Of a stretch of DNA of 32,868 bases, positions 1 to 9,019 are shown piece by piece. The notes beneath the pieces were generated by a model. The model saw only the letters and a program-made list of their open reading frames with translations, did no database searches and was not told where the DNA came from. Position numbers and translations under genes: made by a program. The stretch is from contig JAFGDT010000119.1 in NCBI GenBank assembly GCA_016931965.1, positions 1 through 32,868 on the forward strand. Direction: 5' to 3'. Each line of letters begins with the position of its first letter. The first letter of the stretch is position 1. Origin of the DNA: a bacterium (GTDB lineage: Bacteria; Zhuqueibacterota; QNDG01; DSAB01).

Positions 1-2
1 AA

Positions 3-1664
3 AAAGGTCACGAATTTTGGTTGCTATCAATTGGTTATAGCTTCACAATCTCACCTGACGGTAAAAATATTATATACGGTGCAGAAAATGAAGAAGGTGT
101 TAATCAACTCTATATTCGCAGAATCGACCAACTTGAGGGAATGCCGATAAACAATACGGAGGGTGCTCTTCACCCATTTTTCTCACCCAACGGAAAAGAA
201 TTAGGATTCTATTCGAGTATGGATCGTAAACTGAAAAAAGTGAGAATTGATGGAGGGCCAGCTCAGACTTTATGTGATCTTGATTTTACCGGTTCTTATA
301 TGTCAACCTGGGGAGATGATGGCACTATTATTACTACAAATCCTGATTCAGGTCTTCTACGCATATCAGCTTCAGGCGGAATCCCTGAAGTGATTTTAAG
401 ACCGGATTCTGGAAAGAGTTATGCATATTACCGCAAGCCGGAGATGCTTCCGGGAAACAAAGCGGTGCTGTACATGACTTGGGATGGGAATACATACGAC
501 GAAGGAAATATCAATGTTCTTTCTCTGGAGACGGGTGAATCAAAGATACTCATCAGGGGAGGAACGAATCCGTTTTATTCACCAACAGGTCACATTTTAT
601 TTGGACGGTCTGGTACATACTGGGCAGTGCCGTTCGATGCAAAGCGACTTGAGATAACAGGAGATCTGGTTCCGGTTTGTGAGGAGGTTACAATATGGCC
701 TGGTGGCTATTCCCAATTTGATATTTCAACAAATGGGACACTGGTATACATGCCTGGGGTAGGAGAAGCACCAAAACAAGCACTGGTACTTGTCGGTCGC
801 AATGGTGTTGAAACACAAATATCGGATAAAAAACATTCCTATGAAAATCCACGCTTCTCGCCTGATGGTACAGAGGTGGCAGTATCAATACGGGGAGAGG
901 GTTTTTCAAATACAAATATCTGGATACATGGTATAGCCCGTGACATAGAGACTCCTTTGACTGCTTCAGAGAATGATTTTAACTTGATGCCCAGTTGGAC
1001 ACCTGATGGTCAATATGTGACCTTTCATTCAAACCAATCAGGTACTTACCAAATTTACCTAATACGAGCTGATGGCACAGGTGAAGCGGAACTCCTCTGG
1101 CCAAGTGAGAATCCACAGTACGGCGGCTCATGGTCAAACGATAGAACATTGTTTGCTTTCTATGAAGATCATCCGACTACTGGTCTGGATATCTGGATAT
1201 ACTCAACCAGAGATGATACTGCAACGGTTTTTCTCAATACACCGAATAACGAAAGTTACCCGATATTTTCACCGGATGGAAAATGGATTGCTTATCGTTC
1301 AAATCAGACTGGAAAGGGAGAAATATACATAACTCCCTGTCCCGGTCCGGGACCTAGGGAACAGATTTCAACTCAGGGTGGAGGTGTACCTGTGTGGGCA
1401 CCGGATGGACGTGAACTTTTTTATCGTGAAAGCGATAAGATGATGGCGGTCTCAATAGAAACAGAGCCATCGCTTAAACCAGGGATACCAGAGCTGTTGT
1501 TCGAGGGGGAGTATATAGGAACATATGATATACATCCAAACAGTAATCGGTTCTTGATGATAAAAAGTGTTGAAGATGAATCTGAATCTGGATTTAATCA
1601 AATCAACATCGTCCTGAACTGGTTTGAGGTGCTGAATGAGAAAATGGCCGGTGCGGGGGAGTGA
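3..1664 (+). CDS. TolB/PD40 beta-propeller protein, 3' part (probable kinase-propeller paralogue)
   Basis: The reading frame is open to the left edge, so the gene starts outside the window; the first internal start-like codon (TTG at 21) is not a credible start. The visible part is a WD40-like propeller with repeated SPDG and TPDG blade motifs (FSPDGTEVAV, WTPDGQYVTF, FSPDGKWIAY). It aligns blade for blade with the C-terminal two thirds of the complete kinase at 11218-13881, and both end in the same KMAGAGE tail. The lost N-terminus is therefore probably a Ser/Thr kinase plus a membrane segment, but this is inference. In this family the propeller is thought to be the extracytoplasmic sensing part. 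A stem-loop repeat begins 27 bases after the stop, as also happens after the other copy. Confidence 0.85.
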   Translation, partial: KGHEFWLLSIGYSFTISPDGKNIIYGAENEEGVNQLYIRRIDQLEGMPINNTEGALHPFFSPNGKELGFYSSMDRKLKKVRIDGGPAQTLCDLDFTGSYMSTWGDDGTIITTNPDSGLLRISASGGIPEVILRPDSGKSYAYYRKPEMLPGNKAVLYMTWDGNTYDEGNINVLSLETGESKILIRGGTNPFYSPTGHILFGRSGTYWAVPFDAKRLEITGDLVPVCEEVTIWPGGYSQFDISTNGTLVYMPGVGEAPKQALVLVGRNGVETQISDKKHSYENPRFSPDGTEVAVSIRGEGFSNTNIWIHGIARDIETPLTASENDFNLMPSWTPDGQYVTFHSNQSGTYQIYLIRADGTGEAELLWPSENPQYGGSWSNDRTLFAFYEDHPTTGLDIWIYSTRDDTATVFLNTPNNESYPIFSPDGKWIAYRSNQTGKGEIYITPCPGPGPREQISTQGGGVPVWAPDGRELFYRESDKMMAVSIETEPSLKPGIPELLFEGEYIGTYDIHPNSNRFLMIKSVEDESESGFNQINIVLNWFEVLNEKMAGAGE

Positions 1665-1690
1665 ATGGAAAGCATGAATATGATGTAAAT

Positions 1691-1763
1691 GTAGGGGTGA
1701 AGCATGGCATTCGCGTTTCCTCTTTAGGAGTAAATAATGTTGAATATGATGCTTCGCCCCTAC
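1691..1763. repeat. Inverted-repeat element (MITE/REP-like)
   Basis: GTAGGGGTGAAGCAT at 1691-1705 pairs with ATGCTTCGCCCCTAC at 1749-1763, with one G-T mismatch in 15. About 43 bases lie between the arms. It is a long palindromic intergenic element just behind a kinase-type gene. It could act as a terminator but has no T-tract. Confidence 0.7.
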
Positions 1764-1801
1764 TGGTTATCCGAAATTTATATTGAAATTAAAATTAAAA
1801 A

Positions 1802-3127
1802 ATGCATGCTAAAACGCTCAAATATACAAGTTTGATATTGTTTTGTTTCTTCATATCCATTTACAGATGTGGTGGAACAAGGACTCCTCAAATCATCACA
1901 TTTAAAAAAAATGGGGGGTGGTGCTGGTTTCAAGACGAACGGGCGGTTTTGCATGATGGAATTTTACTCATCGGTTCTGTTGCCGATTCCAGCGGATATA
2001 ATGGAAATCAGATTGATGGAAACATTGAAATCACTGCCTATGATCTAAACTCAAAAAATCATATCGGAACCTCTGTTTTACATGCTAACCTTGAATCCGA
2101 TGATCATAATACCCCTGCTTTGTTAATGTTGAATGATGACCGGGTGCTGGCTGTTTACAGCAAACATGGCACAGATAGTCATATTCGGTACAGAATGACA
2201 AAGGTACCGTTTAATTATCTTGATTGGGAGACTGAAGTCATCGTCACACGCGATGCCGGGGTAACCTATTCAAACTTGCATTTTCTTGAAAATGAAAATG
2301 ATCATAACGGCAGAATATATGACTTTTATCGGGGAGAGAATTGGAATCCCAATTTTGTGATTTCGGATGACAATGGGAAAACATGGCGCTACGGCGGTCA
2401 TTTAATCGCTTTTGACGGCCGCCCTTACGTGAAATACATTTCGGATGGCAAAAACAAAATTCACTTTATCACGACAGAACATCACCCCCGTAATTTTAAT
2501 AACAGTATTTACCACGCTTATATTGAAAACGATACCCTGTTTCAATCCGATGGATCTTTTATCAAAGCATTATCCGACGGGCCGATGTCGCCATCCGATG
2601 GCACCCGAATCTTTGCCGGAGACAGTTTAAATATTGGCTGGCCGATTGATATTCATCTCGATGAGCAAGGATTTCCATTTATAGCCTATTCCGTTCAAAA
2701 AAACAGAAATCCTTTTCACATCGAGTATCGATACGCAAAATGGGATGGTGAGAAGTGGGAGGATCATTTTCTGGCATTTGGAGGTACCTGTCTTTATGAA
2801 GCAGAATCACATTACAGTGGGCTTGTGGCTCTTAATCCTGATAATCCCAATGTTGTTTACATCTCCACCGATAAAGATCCTGTCAAAGGAACCGAATTGA
2901 TCAGTCAACATGATCATCAGAGACATTATGAAATTTATGAGGGACTTTCGACGAATAACGGTCAGGATTGGTCCTGGAAACCCATTACACAGAATTCGAC
3001 CTTCGATAACATACGTCCGATCATGCCGCGAAGTGACGGAAAGTACAAAGTACTGCTGTGGTTAAAAGGCAAATATAATAGCTATACCAATTATGATTTG
3101 GAAGTCGTAGGCATTGTCAATCCATAA
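1802..3127 (+). CDS. Secreted BNR_4-type beta-propeller protein (putative polysaccharide-active enzyme)
   Basis: The 441-residue product has an N-terminal hydrophobic segment (residues about 9-22) followed by Cys23, giving a signal peptide or a poor lipobox. The mature start carries GGWCWFQDERAV, the hallmark opening of the BNR_4 family (Pfam PF15892). Asp-box-like stretches follow (ISDDNGKTWRYGG near 160-175 and STNNGQDWSW near the end). Related proteins are propellers found in loci for uronic-acid-rich glycans, and some are lyases. The neighbours (a CBM9-like protein and a mannonate-dehydratase-like enzyme) fit such a locus, but substrate and catalysis cannot be read from the sequence. No clear ribosome binding site precedes ATG 1802, and no closer start preserves the signal sequence. 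Confidence 0.75.
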   Translation: MHAKTLKYTSLILFCFFISIYRCGGTRTPQIITFKKNGGWCWFQDERAVLHDGILLIGSVADSSGYNGNQIDGNIEITAYDLNSKNHIGTSVLHANLESDDHNTPALLMLNDDRVLAVYSKHGTDSHIRYRMTKVPFNYLDWETEVIVTRDAGVTYSNLHFLENENDHNGRIYDFYRGENWNPNFVISDDNGKTWRYGGHLIAFDGRPYVKYISDGKNKIHFITTEHHPRNFNNSIYHAYIENDTLFQSDGSFIKALSDGPMSPSDGTRIFAGDSLNIGWPIDIHLDEQGFPFIAYSVQKNRNPFHIEYRYAKWDGEKWEDHFLAFGGTCLYEAESHYSGLVALNPDNPNVVYISTDKDPVKGTELISQHDHQRHYEIYEGLSTNNGQDWSWKPITQNSTFDNIRPIMPRSDGKYKVLLWLKGKYNSYTNYDLEVVGIVNP

Positions 3128-3281
3128 AATACATACTTATCATTGTCAGGTTATTCAAGATTTAAGCTTTCTGTTTCGCTATAAAACGCATAGAGAATCG
3201 TAAACGGTCATCAAGCAAGATGCAAGCGACAACAGCTTTTTATTCAACCATTTGAAGGATCAAACAATCAAAGAGCCTTTC

Positions 3282-4031
3282 ATGATTCAAGTCCTTCTTT
3301 TATTTATATTGTGCATATCACCCCTATATGCCCAGGAAATTCGGGAATATACCGTCAACAGAATCACTTCGACATTGACCATTGATGGACATCTTAATGA
3401 AGAGGAATGGTTGAAGGCGGGTGCTACAGATGATTTTGTCCTGCTCGGCGATGATGAGAAGACTCCGGCAACCACCACCTGGGCAAAGATGCTGTGGGAC
3501 GAAAACCGTTTGTATGTTGGGATATACTGCCAGGATCGCAATATCTGGGCAACGTATGATCAACGGGACGATCGATTGTATCAGGAGGACGTCATCGAGG
3601 TGTATATCGATCAGGACGGAGACGGGCAAAATTATATTGAAATTGAAGTCAATCCGATTAATGCCATTTTTGATTTGTGGTTGACCAGACCCTGGTCATC
3701 GGGTGGACAGGGCCATTCGGCGTGGAACATGGCTGGTCTCTCTACAGCGATTTCTATCCAGGGTTCTGTTGTCGATACTTCGGATGCAGACACAGCGTGG
3801 GTATGTGAAATGGCCCTGCCTTTTTCGGAAATGCAATTTGCGGCTGAATCGATTTCCCATCCACCCTCAATAGGTGATACATGGTGTTTTAACCTGTTCC
3901 GTTTTGACCGCGGAAGGACCAATGATCCGGACCGCGAGGAGACCGGCTGGAATCAAACAGGCGGTGGTCAGCATGTGCCGGAAAGATTCGGCAGAATAAT
4001 CTTTAGTGGAGAGAATCTTACATTGGATTAG
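3282..4031 (+). CDS. Secreted CBM9-like carbohydrate-binding protein
   Basis: From ATG 3282 the protein has 249 residues and begins with a clean signal peptide (MIQVLLLFILCISPLYAQ, cleavage before Glu19). The frame also opens at TTG 3252, but that would place ten polar residues before the signal peptide. The rest is one CBM9-like domain (PF06452 type): the IDGHLNEEEWLKA opening, the WDENRLYVGIYC strand, and acidic EVYIDQDGDGQNYIEIEVNP in the middle. Family members bind glycan chain ends or occur as domains of outer-membrane proteins. This one is the domain alone, so a binding role is likelier than catalysis. It lies between the BNR_4 gene and the enolase-superfamily gene on the same strand, although the 150-250 base gaps argue against tight co-transcription. 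Confidence 0.75.
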   Translation: MIQVLLLFILCISPLYAQEIREYTVNRITSTLTIDGHLNEEEWLKAGATDDFVLLGDDEKTPATTTWAKMLWDENRLYVGIYCQDRNIWATYDQRDDRLYQEDVIEVYIDQDGDGQNYIEIEVNPINAIFDLWLTRPWSSGGQGHSAWNMAGLSTAISIQGSVVDTSDADTAWVCEMALPFSEMQFAAESISHPPSIGDTWCFNLFRFDRGRTNDPDREETGWNQTGGGQHVPERFGRIIFSGENLTLD

Positions 4032-4283
4032 AACCAACCGGATAGCTGGAAATAATCAAAAATAATGAACTATTTTTTACTTTTAGGGGACATCCAGGAG
4101 AATGATTAATAAGGAACGTTTTGATTCCAGCATACAAATAATAATGATAGAATTTAACAATAAAAAAAGAAGTAGTTACTGGATCATCTTTATCATCTTT
4201 GTATATGGACATAAAAATTGATCATATTTTATGAAAATGGGTTGTGTACTTTGATATAAAAACCAAATTAAAGGAGATGCCAA

Positions 4284-5612
4284 ATGAACCGACGGAACAT
4301 GATGAAATGGATGGGCTTGGGAGCGTCTGCAGGTATTTTGAAAATCATGGGGCAGAGAAATGAGGCTATTGCCCAGACGTATGCCGAAGCAACGAGGGCG
4401 CTTCCGCCTTTAACGGTCACACGTGTAAAGAATATCGCCGTCAGGAATCTCAACGTCGTGAAGGTCGAAACCAGTGAGCCGGGACTCTACGGGCTCGGAT
4501 GTGCCACATTTCAGCAGCGCCCCAGAACGGTGGCAACGGCTGTCGATGAATATCTGAGCTATTTTGCGGTCGGGAGAAGCGCCGATAATATTGAGGATAT
4601 GTGGCAGAACGGTTATACGAGCAGCTATTGGCGAAATGGGCCGGTTCTGAATAATGCGCTGAGCGGACTGGACGAAGCTCTCTGGGATATCAAAGGCAAG
4701 CGCGCCAATATGCCGGTATACCAGCTTCTTGGGGGAAAATGCCGATTTGCTGTTCCCAGCTACGGGCATGCGAGCGGCAGGGACCTTGTCCAGCTGGAGG
4801 AGAGTGTTAAAAGGTACATGGAGGAAGGGTACAGATATATCCGCATACAGCTGGGAGCCTATGGCTCACCGCAATTGTCTTCGCAGCCTGATTTTCAGGA
4901 AGCAGAGTTCGGGCTGGAAAATGATTCCTATATGGACCCAGGTCCTTATATGCGAGAGATGCCGAAAGCGTTCGAACATATCCGAAATACCTGCGGTGAA
5001 GAGATTGAACTGCTGCACGACATCCACGAACGCATTGACCCGATTGATGCCATCAATTTAATCAAAGAGCTTGCGCAGTACCGGCCATTCTTTATAGAAG
5101 ATCCTTTTTCACCTGAACAGATCGGATGGTTCCGGATTCTCCGTGAACAGTGCACGGTACCGATCGCCATGGGTGAATTGTTCAACAGTCCCCATGAGTG
5201 GGTCGGTCCCATGTCGGAGCGGCTTTTTGATTATATAAGGGTTCACATCTCACAGTGCGGCGGCCTCAGTGTGGCAAGAAAAATCGCCATTTTGGGTGAA
5301 ATCTTCGGGATTAAAACGGCATGGCACGGCCCCGGAGATGTATCACCGGTCGGACATGCGGCCAACCTGCACCTCGATCTGGCAAGCTGGAATTTCGGCA
5401 TTCAGGAAGCAGGGGGCACATTTTCGGATCAGCTCCGGGAGATTTTTCCCGGTTGTCCGACGTTTAAGGATGGTTTTGTGTACGTGAACGAGGCGCCGGG
5501 ATTGGGTGTTGATATTGATGAAGAAGCAGCTGCCAAGGCAGGAGCACGCGGCCCCGGCGAGGGGATTTGGAATCCGGTGCGCAGGTCGGATGGAACGGCG
5601 GTCCGGCCGTGA
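4284..5612 (+). CDS. Tat-exported enolase-superfamily enzyme, mannonate-dehydratase (ManD/RspA) like
   Basis: The 442-residue product starts at ATG 4284, eight bases after the ribosome binding site AAGGAG (4271-4276). An N-terminal twin arginine (NRRNMMKWMGLGASAG) suggests Tat export. The body is a mandelate-racemase/muconate-lactonising fold. D246 (HDIHER), E272 (FIEDPF) and E298 (MGELF) form the expected metal triad, with H248, R319 and H348 (WHGPGDVSP) in the positions typical of D-mannonate dehydratases. That reaction turns D-mannonate into 2-keto-3-deoxygluconate in uronate catabolism. Many ManD-family members have weak or other sugar-acid activity, so the substrate is open. Export of such an enzyme is unusual in model bacteria but recurs in this window. 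It shares its strand with the BNR_4 and CBM9-like genes. Confidence 0.8.
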   Translation: MNRRNMMKWMGLGASAGILKIMGQRNEAIAQTYAEATRALPPLTVTRVKNIAVRNLNVVKVETSEPGLYGLGCATFQQRPRTVATAVDEYLSYFAVGRSADNIEDMWQNGYTSSYWRNGPVLNNALSGLDEALWDIKGKRANMPVYQLLGGKCRFAVPSYGHASGRDLVQLEESVKRYMEEGYRYIRIQLGAYGSPQLSSQPDFQEAEFGLENDSYMDPGPYMREMPKAFEHIRNTCGEEIELLHDIHERIDPIDAINLIKELAQYRPFFIEDPFSPEQIGWFRILREQCTVPIAMGELFNSPHEWVGPMSERLFDYIRVHISQCGGLSVARKIAILGEIFGIKTAWHGPGDVSPVGHAANLHLDLASWNFGIQEAGGTFSDQLREIFPGCPTFKDGFVYVNEAPGLGVDIDEEAAAKAGARGPGEGIWNPVRRSDGTAVRP

Positions 5613-5659
5613 ATCAGACCAAACAATAAGTAACAGAGGATTTTTCTAATCCCAGGAGA

Positions 5660-5777
5660 ATGAAACGACCTACCAAGTATATTGAAAATAGAGTGGATAA
5701 TAAATACCTGTCCATTCTGTGCTGAAATTAACGGAGATGAAGAAGATTTTTGTTAACATTGTGGATGCAACCTTCCT
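5660..5777 (+). pseudogene. Broken zinc-ribbon N-terminal segment in front of the CruF-like gene
   Basis: In the frame of the following membrane gene, 5706-5777 encodes TCPFCAEINGDEEDFC, then TAA (5754-5756), then HCGCNLP, and runs straight into that gene. CPFC, a ten-residue gap, then C-x-x-C is a zinc-ribbon pattern, with the stop replacing one residue inside the second knuckle. A plausible original start, ATG 5660 behind AGGAG, lies in another frame (MKRPTKYIENRVDNKY) and would need a frameshift near 5705. The downstream protein therefore probably once had, or in the true genome still has, an N-terminal zinc ribbon. Sequencing error and real decay cannot be told apart here. Confidence 0.6.
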
Positions 5778-6617
5778 GTGTTGAAGAATTATCTTAAATA
5801 TATTAATCTCATATTAATATTAATTTTCGGCATTATTACATTTTTTATTGCACTAAAATTTCTAAAATACAACCAACTTTACTGGGAAGCGATGGGTATT
5901 CTTCTAAATGCTGCCACAATATGTGGCGTATTAGGATTATTTCTGTATACCATACATCATTTCTCATTGAACAATGCCATTATTTTCTTCGTTATTTCTT
6001 TTCTCGTTTCTTTAATATCTGAATTGATGAGCATAAAATGGGGTGTTCCTTTTTTAGCAAAATACACATATCATCCCGCATTGAAACCATTCTTATTCAA
6101 TAATGTACCTCTTTTTATACCTTTAGCATGGTATGTAATCAGTTTTGTACCTCATGTTTTTCTAAAATACTTACCGGTTTTAGTAAATAAAAAACGGTCG
6201 ATTAAAAGAATTTTTATAAAAGCCTTCTTGTGTACTCTTTTTATGTTGGGTATTGATGTTTTTCTTGAACCTCTTGCAGTTTTTGTTAACGCATGGTCTT
6301 GGCATATTCATGGAGCTTATTTTGGTATACCATTCACAAATTTTCTTGGTTGGTTTCTATCCGGTTTTATAACTCATATAATCTATCTTTTTTTTGAAAA
6401 ACCATATAAAACAGTTGATTCAAGAATATTGTATATATTGGAAGTATATTTTATATTGTATTCAACGGTTTTGACTACGATGGGGCTTATCAAAACAAAA
6501 ATTCATATTCATTCTATAATACCCTTTATTATCGCTTTATTTATTTTACTTCCTTTTTGGATTTTTTGGTTTTTTGATTTTCAAAAAAGAATACAAAAAT
6601 ATACCAGGGTTATATAA
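5778..6617 (+). CDS. CruF/DUF422-like carotenoid biosynthesis membrane protein
   Basis: The product is a hydrophobic protein of about 279 residues with roughly seven membrane segments. It has the landmarks of the CruF/DUF422 family: a Glu in the segment ISELMSIKWGVPF, the KYTYHPAL block, the VPLFIPLAWYV helix, a conserved Asp and Glu-Pro (GIDVFLEPLAV), and the ending WHIHGAYFGIPFTNFLGW. Family members hydrate carotenoid end groups (1',2'-hydratase, bisanhydrobacterioruberin hydratase). The start is uncertain: GTG 5778 and TTG 5781 are the first codons after an in-frame TAA, no good ribosome binding site precedes them, and the coding pattern continues upstream as a zinc ribbon. The gene is markedly AT-rich compared with the enzyme gene before it, suggesting transfer. 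The next gene is also carotenoid-like and starts 30 bases downstream. Confidence 0.65.
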   Translation: MLKNYLKYINLILILIFGIITFFIALKFLKYNQLYWEAMGILLNAATICGVLGLFLYTIHHFSLNNAIIFFVISFLVSLISELMSIKWGVPFLAKYTYHPALKPFLFNNVPLFIPLAWYVISFVPHVFLKYLPVLVNKKRSIKRIFIKAFLCTLFMLGIDVFLEPLAVFVNAWSWHIHGAYFGIPFTNFLGWFLSGFITHIIYLFFEKPYKTVDSRILYILEVYFILYSTVLTTMGLIKTKIHIHSIIPFIIALFILLPFWIFWFFDFQKRIQKYTRVI

Positions 6618-6647
6618 TATTTGTAATTCATTATTGGGATTCATATT

Positions 6648-7346
6648 ATGGATTATACATATCTTATTGGTGTTCTTTACTCTTTATTTTTCTGGATTTT
6701 TCTATTTTTCATAAACTCAAATAATCGAAAAAATATTCTCTTGACCAGTCTGGTATGTGCACCGGCAGGGCCTTTAAGTGAGTTTTGGAATCTAAAGGAT
6801 TATTGGAGTCCTACATATTTATTTAAAATTGCAATTGGCCAATGGGTATTCGGTATTGAGGATTATCTTTTCGCTTTTGCTTTTAGTGGAATCTGTTATG
6901 GGATTTACATACTCATTACAAAACAAATAGGATCATATGTAGAAAAGAAATATACTTGGTTTGTATCAGTCAAGTTAATGATAATTGGTATTATCTTCTT
7001 CGTACTAATGTTCATGTTGACAAACTATCTAAAAATGAATTCTGTATACGCAATTGTTACTATTTTATTTTTATTATCAATTATTATCTTTATTCTACAT
7101 CCAATCACTTTTTTGCCATCTCTTGTAACCGGATTTATTATGGCGGCTTATATGTTTTTTGCTTATTGGGTATTCTATTTTAGGCTTTTTCCCCATCTAA
7201 TCAATGATTGGTGGAATCATGAATTTCTATCAGGATTATACATTTTGAATATACCTGTTGAAGAAATTATATGGAGTTTCGTTTCCGGATTATTTATTGG
7301 ACCGACTATAACTTATTGTATGGTAGGGGAAAATACTTCGGTCTGA
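6648..7346 (+). CDS. Lycopene-cyclase-domain membrane protein
   Basis: This 232-residue protein has six to seven membrane helices. It carries two copies of the short acidic signature of heterodimeric/CrtYcd-type lycopene cyclases: FGIEDYLFAF near residue 65 and NIPVEEIIW near residue 205. The second matches the P-x-E-E motif thought to lie in the active site. The two-repeat layout agrees with a fused CrtYc-CrtYd protein, although the first motif lacks its Pro. In archaea and some bacteria such cyclases or related elongases sit beside CruF-like hydratases, as here. No phytoene synthase or desaturase is in the window, so the pathway product is unknown. The gene is very AT-rich like its partner. 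The assignment rests on motif and context, not on overall identity. Confidence 0.55.
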   Translation: MDYTYLIGVLYSLFFWIFLFFINSNNRKNILLTSLVCAPAGPLSEFWNLKDYWSPTYLFKIAIGQWVFGIEDYLFAFAFSGICYGIYILITKQIGSYVEKKYTWFVSVKLMIIGIIFFVLMFMLTNYLKMNSVYAIVTILFLLSIIIFILHPITFLPSLVTGFIMAAYMFFAYWVFYFRLFPHLINDWWNHEFLSGLYILNIPVEEIIWSFVSGLFIGPTITYCMVGENTSV

Positions 7347-7711
7347 TACAGTCTATTCTCTGGAAGAATCCACTGATGAATTGTTACAAGTTATAACAGT
7401 TTGTACACATCGGCGGGTGGAAAAGTTAAGCGAAGTCAAAGATGGTTGAATGTTTTTGAATCCTTATGGACAAGTCGTTCATTCAATGTAGCAGATGATT
7501 CCGGAATATGATCATCAAATCGACTGAGTCGAATGAATTGCCACGTCAAATCGTATAAATGGTATTAGCGTCAGTATCCCCCTGAAATAAATAGCTTAAT
7601 TTGAGCTCTTTTTTATGTTAATTGATCCGGATATTCATCCTGATCTTAGATATCCTTATTAAGTACTTGGGATGAATATCCCATGCGATCGAGATATTCT
7701 CTTCAACCGCA
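7347..7711. other. Intergenic stretch, 365 bases
   Basis: This is the space between the end of the cyclase-like gene and the reverse-strand DUF362 gene. The only clear structure is the inverted repeat at 7629-7681, listed separately. A short forward frame runs to TGA at 7447-7449 but has no recognisable similarity. I see no convincing terminator. Confidence 0.5.
7629..7681. repeat. 12-bp inverted repeat
   Basis: GGATATTCATCC (7629-7640) and GGATGAATATCC (7670-7681) are perfect reverse complements with a 29-base loop. It lies 30 bases past the DUF362 stop and could be that gene's terminator without a T-tract. The left arm plus TG (GGATATTCATCCTG) occurs again at 11025-11038, so it may belong to a dispersed repeat family. 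Confidence 0.55.
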
Positions 7712-8827
7712 TTATAGACAGGGTTTAAATGGGCAGGCGACGTCTTCAAGTTCTGCGCCAACGATTTCGATTTCGTTTAACTGGTTCGTGCCGAGTTTGT
7801 ATTCATGGGCCATGGCCAGATGATTTTCACAATTGTTAAAAGGGGTTTCAAAATCAGGTGCATCCGGATCAAAATCCATAGCGGCCGTTGCCACAGCATC
7901 GGCGGCCACGGGATCTTTACCTGCAATCAAGAGATTGGCTTCTATTAGATTAAAGGTGCTTCTAATCCAGGGACCTTCTCCTCCCTCGGATGTATGAATG
8001 CCGTCGATGATTGCCAGATCGATTGGACGGGCAATATTGAGATCCGTAATGACCTTTGCCAGACGTGTCCGTGTCTCTCCACTTTTCCCATGCATTCCTG
8101 CTCTATGGCCGCGAGGCGTATCGGGATCATCGTAGTATTGTAGGGGCGCTAATCCAATACTGTTTTTGAGCGATAAAGTGATGCCACAGACTTGATGGCA
8201 TTTCATTTTCGGTATGGATATAAATACATCCACCTCATCAAGCAATCGGTTAAAGATAAATCGTTCATAGATTTGCCAGCCCTCACCGACTTCCTTTTCC
8301 ATGAAGTCGTTATACGGATATGGATTATTTAAATCGATGAGTTCGGCGGCCAATGGTTTAGCAATTTCATTATATCCTGTTGCACTGTAGGAAATATCAT
8401 CAAAAATGCCTTCCACAATAACGATTTCTTTTGCCCCTGCATCTTTAACCAATTCACCCACAGCACGTACCACTTCAGGATGGGTTTGAAAGCTTTCGAT
8501 GGGGGAATAAGGCAACTCGCCTTGCCTGACAATCCCGCCGGTGAGATTGACTTTTATGGCTACGCGATCACCTGGTTTAATGATATCACTGATCCCATCC
8601 AGTTGATTGAACATCTCTTCAATCTTCTGTCGTATGAGGCGACGGTCATAGCTGTCTGCTTGAGCAATGGAGACCTTGGTGAGTTTGGGTCGTTGCGCAA
8701 CAGCGCATCCCGATATCATGAAACCGAGAGCCAGTGAGCCTGATATCGACATGAAATCACGCCGTTTTATAGGATGCTCAAAGAGTTTAAATTCTTTGTC
8801 TTTTTGTTTGAATTCTGGTTTTTTCAT
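7712..8827 (-). CDS. DUF362-domain Tat lipoprotein
   Basis: The 371-residue product starts at the ATG ending at 8827, with GAGGA seven bases upstream. The N-terminus has a twin arginine (KRRDFMSISG, residues 21-30) followed by MISGC, a lipobox with Cys41, so it is probably a Tat-exported lipoprotein. The rest is a DUF362 domain (PF04015 type): KPGDRVAIKVNLTGG near 85-97, HPEVVRAVGELVKDAGAKEI, and KCHQVCGITLSLKNSIGL near 210. DUF362 proteins are sometimes fused to ferredoxin domains and are of uncertain function; no [4Fe-4S] motif is present here, only scattered cysteines including two near the C-terminus (ACPFKPC). It stands alone on the reverse strand, so no pathway is suggested by neighbours. 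Confidence 0.8.
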   Translation of the reverse strand: MKKPEFKQKDKEFKLFEHPIKRRDFMSISGSLALGFMISGCAVAQRPKLTKVSIAQADSYDRRLIRQKIEEMFNQLDGISDIIKPGDRVAIKVNLTGGIVRQGELPYSPIESFQTHPEVVRAVGELVKDAGAKEIVIVEGIFDDISYSATGYNEIAKPLAAELIDLNNPYPYNDFMEKEVGEGWQIYERFIFNRLLDEVDVFISIPKMKCHQVCGITLSLKNSIGLAPLQYYDDPDTPRGHRAGMHGKSGETRTRLAKVITDLNIARPIDLAIIDGIHTSEGGEGPWIRSTFNLIEANLLIAGKDPVAADAVATAAMDFDPDAPDFETPFNNCENHLAMAHEYKLGTNQLNEIEIVGAELEDVACPFKPCL

Positions 8828-8877
8828 GATTTTCCTCGCACTGATTTGTGTATTACCTTCTAACAGTCATAACCGAT

Positions 8878-8895
8878 CTGGATTTCAAAATCCAG
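8878..8895 (-). other. Small perfect hairpin in the DUF362 leader
   Basis: CTGGATTT and AAATCCAG form an 8-bp stem with a two-base loop, 50 bases upstream of the DUF362 start codon. It would lie in the leader of that transcript. No T-tract follows on either strand, and a regulatory role is speculative. Confidence 0.3.
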
Positions 8896-9019
8896 GGTGT
8901 GTTTTTATGGGATTTAATTGTTACTGGATTTTTATTATAAAAGTTAAATGATCCATTTTTCATAGTCAAGCAATATCTCATTGACTGTTTTATCACGACA
9001 GCAGCTTCGTTATTATTCA

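Noticed and set aside
7339..7449. A short forward frame (… STDELLQVITVC … RRVEKLSEVKDG)
   Set aside because: It looks protein-like but has no start, no homology I recognise, and overlaps the end of the cyclase-like gene.
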